The notes beneath the pieces were generated by a model. The model did not search any database, had not been told where the DNA came from, and saw nothing but the letters and a program-made list of their open reading frames with translations. From positions 54,413-118,412 of the IMG/VR virus record IMGVR_UViG_3300047557_002741: a DNA stretch of 64,000 nucleotides; one strand, written 5' to 3'. Below, one piece after another: positions 62,981 through 64,000 of the stretch (positions within the stretch are counted from its first letter, which is position 1; every line of letters begins with the position of its first letter). A program made the translations under genes and the position numbers. The DNA comes from a virus.

Positions 62981-64000
62981 TTTTCTTAAGTTGTATGGTG
63001 ATTATTTCATAATTAAACTTTTCTTCGTTATAAATTTTAATTCTTTCTATCAAATGATTTAAAGTATAATTTTTTCTTGAATTATAAGTACAATCATCAG
63101 AAATATCATATAAGACTGCTTTTGTTTTGTTGTTACCTTTTCTTAGAACTCTTCCAATTGATTGTAAATTACGAATTCTAGACTTTGAAGGTGATGCAAA
63201 AATAACGTTATGTAAATTTTTAATGTTAATTCCTGTGCTAAATGTGCCGTATGATGCAACAATAATTGCATTGTTTTCTCTTTCTGCAATTTCTCTAACT
63301 AATTCTCTTTCCTCAGTATCAACTCCACCATGAATAAAAAATACTTTGCGATCACCTCGCTTAGTATTATTTATCTTTTCATATAAAACTGCTCCATGTG
63401 CTTCTACTCGTGAAAATAAAACAAGAGTATTTCCTTTTAAAGAAAGCGAAAGATTTGTAATAAACTTATTTCTTTGTTCATGTTGAATTAAATATTGAAT
63501 TTCATCTTCATAAGTTTCAAACTTTTGTTGAGGATGTTTAAGAACAAGACAACGAATATCTAACTGAGAAATATGTCCTTGTTCCATCAGTTCATAAGTT
63601 CTGGTAACTTTATATGATGGACCAAACAATCCTTCTAAAACCCATTTATGAGTTTGAGTTCCATCAAGAGTTCCAGTAAATCCAAAACGATATTTTGCAT
63701 GATGAAGTTTAGTCATAATGTCAATAAGTGACTTACTCTTAAATAAATGAGCTTCATCTCCTATAACTACTCCATAGTTTTCAAAGAATGAACGTTCTAA
63801 CTTATAGACAGATTGCCAAGTTGTAATTGTTACCGAATGTTCGTTTGTTTTTTCTCTGCCAGAATAAATTTTATGACAATATGACTCAGCATCCCAACCA
63901 TAATCTTGGAAATCCTTGTACATCTGCTCTACCAAAGATGTCGTTGGAACAACTAAGAGAATTTTTTCTCCTTTATCTACATAATACCTTACAAGGGAAT
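62967..64000 (-). CDS. uvsW: UvsW-like helicase, 5' end beyond window
   Basis: SF2 helicase related to T4 UvsW, which unwinds R-loops and Holliday junctions to switch origin-dependent to recombination-dependent replication. Visible: KILLVVPTTSLVEQM (motif Ia), GVVIGDEAHLF (motif II), FGFTGTLDGTQTH (III), SLVLFSRVEAHG-like (IV), YGTFSTGINIKNLHNV (V), QSIGRVLRKG (VI). Open to the window edge at 64000, so the 5' end is missing. Confidence 0.93.
   Translation of the reverse strand, partial: SLVRYYVDKGEKILLVVPTTSLVEQMYKDFQDYGWDAESYCHKIYSGREKTNEHSVTITTWQSVYKLERSFFENYGVVIGDEAHLFKSKSLIDIMTKLHHAKYRFGFTGTLDGTQTHKWVLEGLFGPSYKVTRTYELMEQGHISQLDIRCLVLKHPQQKFETYEDEIQYLIQHEQRNKFITNLSLSLKGNTLVLFSRVEAHGAVLYEKINNTKRGDRKVFFIHGGVDTEERELVREIAERENNAIIVASYGTFSTGINIKNLHNVIFASPSKSRIRNLQSIGRVLRKGNNKTKAVLYDISDDCTYNSRKNYTLNHLIERIKIYNEEKFNYEIITIQLKKNDRR

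Overview
The window is a piece of a T4-like cyanomyovirus genome, probably from a marine Synechococcus or Prochlorococcus phage. The evidence is an almost complete T4 replication and recombination core (gp43, gp44, gp62, gp45, RegA, gp41, gp61 primase, UvsX, UvsW, gp46, gp47, late sigma gp55) combined with cyanobacterial auxiliary genes: two high-light-inducible proteins, PstS, a SLH-domain porin, MazG, Hsp20, a CobS-like ATPase and class I ribonucleotide reductase. Every convincing gene lies on the minus strand and the text is AT-rich. The window starts in one gene and ends inside uvsW.

Layout from left to right (transcription runs right to left). 1-4.1 kb: peroxiredoxin, a chain of overlapping small genes with two hli genes, then pstS behind a Pho-box-like array, and the porin. 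4.1-18.4 kb: a 19-gene surface-polysaccharide operon with nucleotide-sugar enzymes (GDP-mannose 3,5-epimerase, UDP-glucose dehydrogenase, GDP-mannose 4,6-dehydratase, split HldE kinase and nucleotidyltransferase), NAD synthetase, two methyltransferases and many glycosyltransferases. 18.5-21 kb: tiny, translationally coupled membrane or unknown proteins, three tRNAs and a Phd/YefM-like protein. 21-24 kb: a second, more AT-rich sugar module (RfbH-like dehydratase, epimerase, glycosyltransferase). 24-28.7 kb: seven-tRNA region with an HNH endonuclease, Dps, an H1-like protein and an endolysin. 28.7-33.3 kb: nrdAB and primase. 33.4-41.2 kb: late genes, probably virion-associated. 41.2-64 kb: replication, recombination and late-transcription core.

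The most striking locus is the gp41 helicase (41.7-44.9 kb). It is broken into two genes that carry the N and C halves of a gp41-1-type split intein, with a GIY-YIG/NUMOD endonuclease and an unknown protein in the break. The functional helicase should form only by protein trans-splicing. Both homing-endonuclease candidates (this one and the HNH beside the tRNA genes) have almost the same T4-type late promoter.

The regulatory DNA is very compact. Intrinsic terminators are fused to late promoters (TATAAATA), contain the -35 box of the next sigma-70 promoter, or sit directly between a promoter and a start codon. Ten tRNA genes were found by reading cloverleafs: Met/CAU, Ile, Pro, Ser, Val, Asn, Gly, Leu, Arg, Ala. 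All assignments come from reading the sequence; no database search was run.
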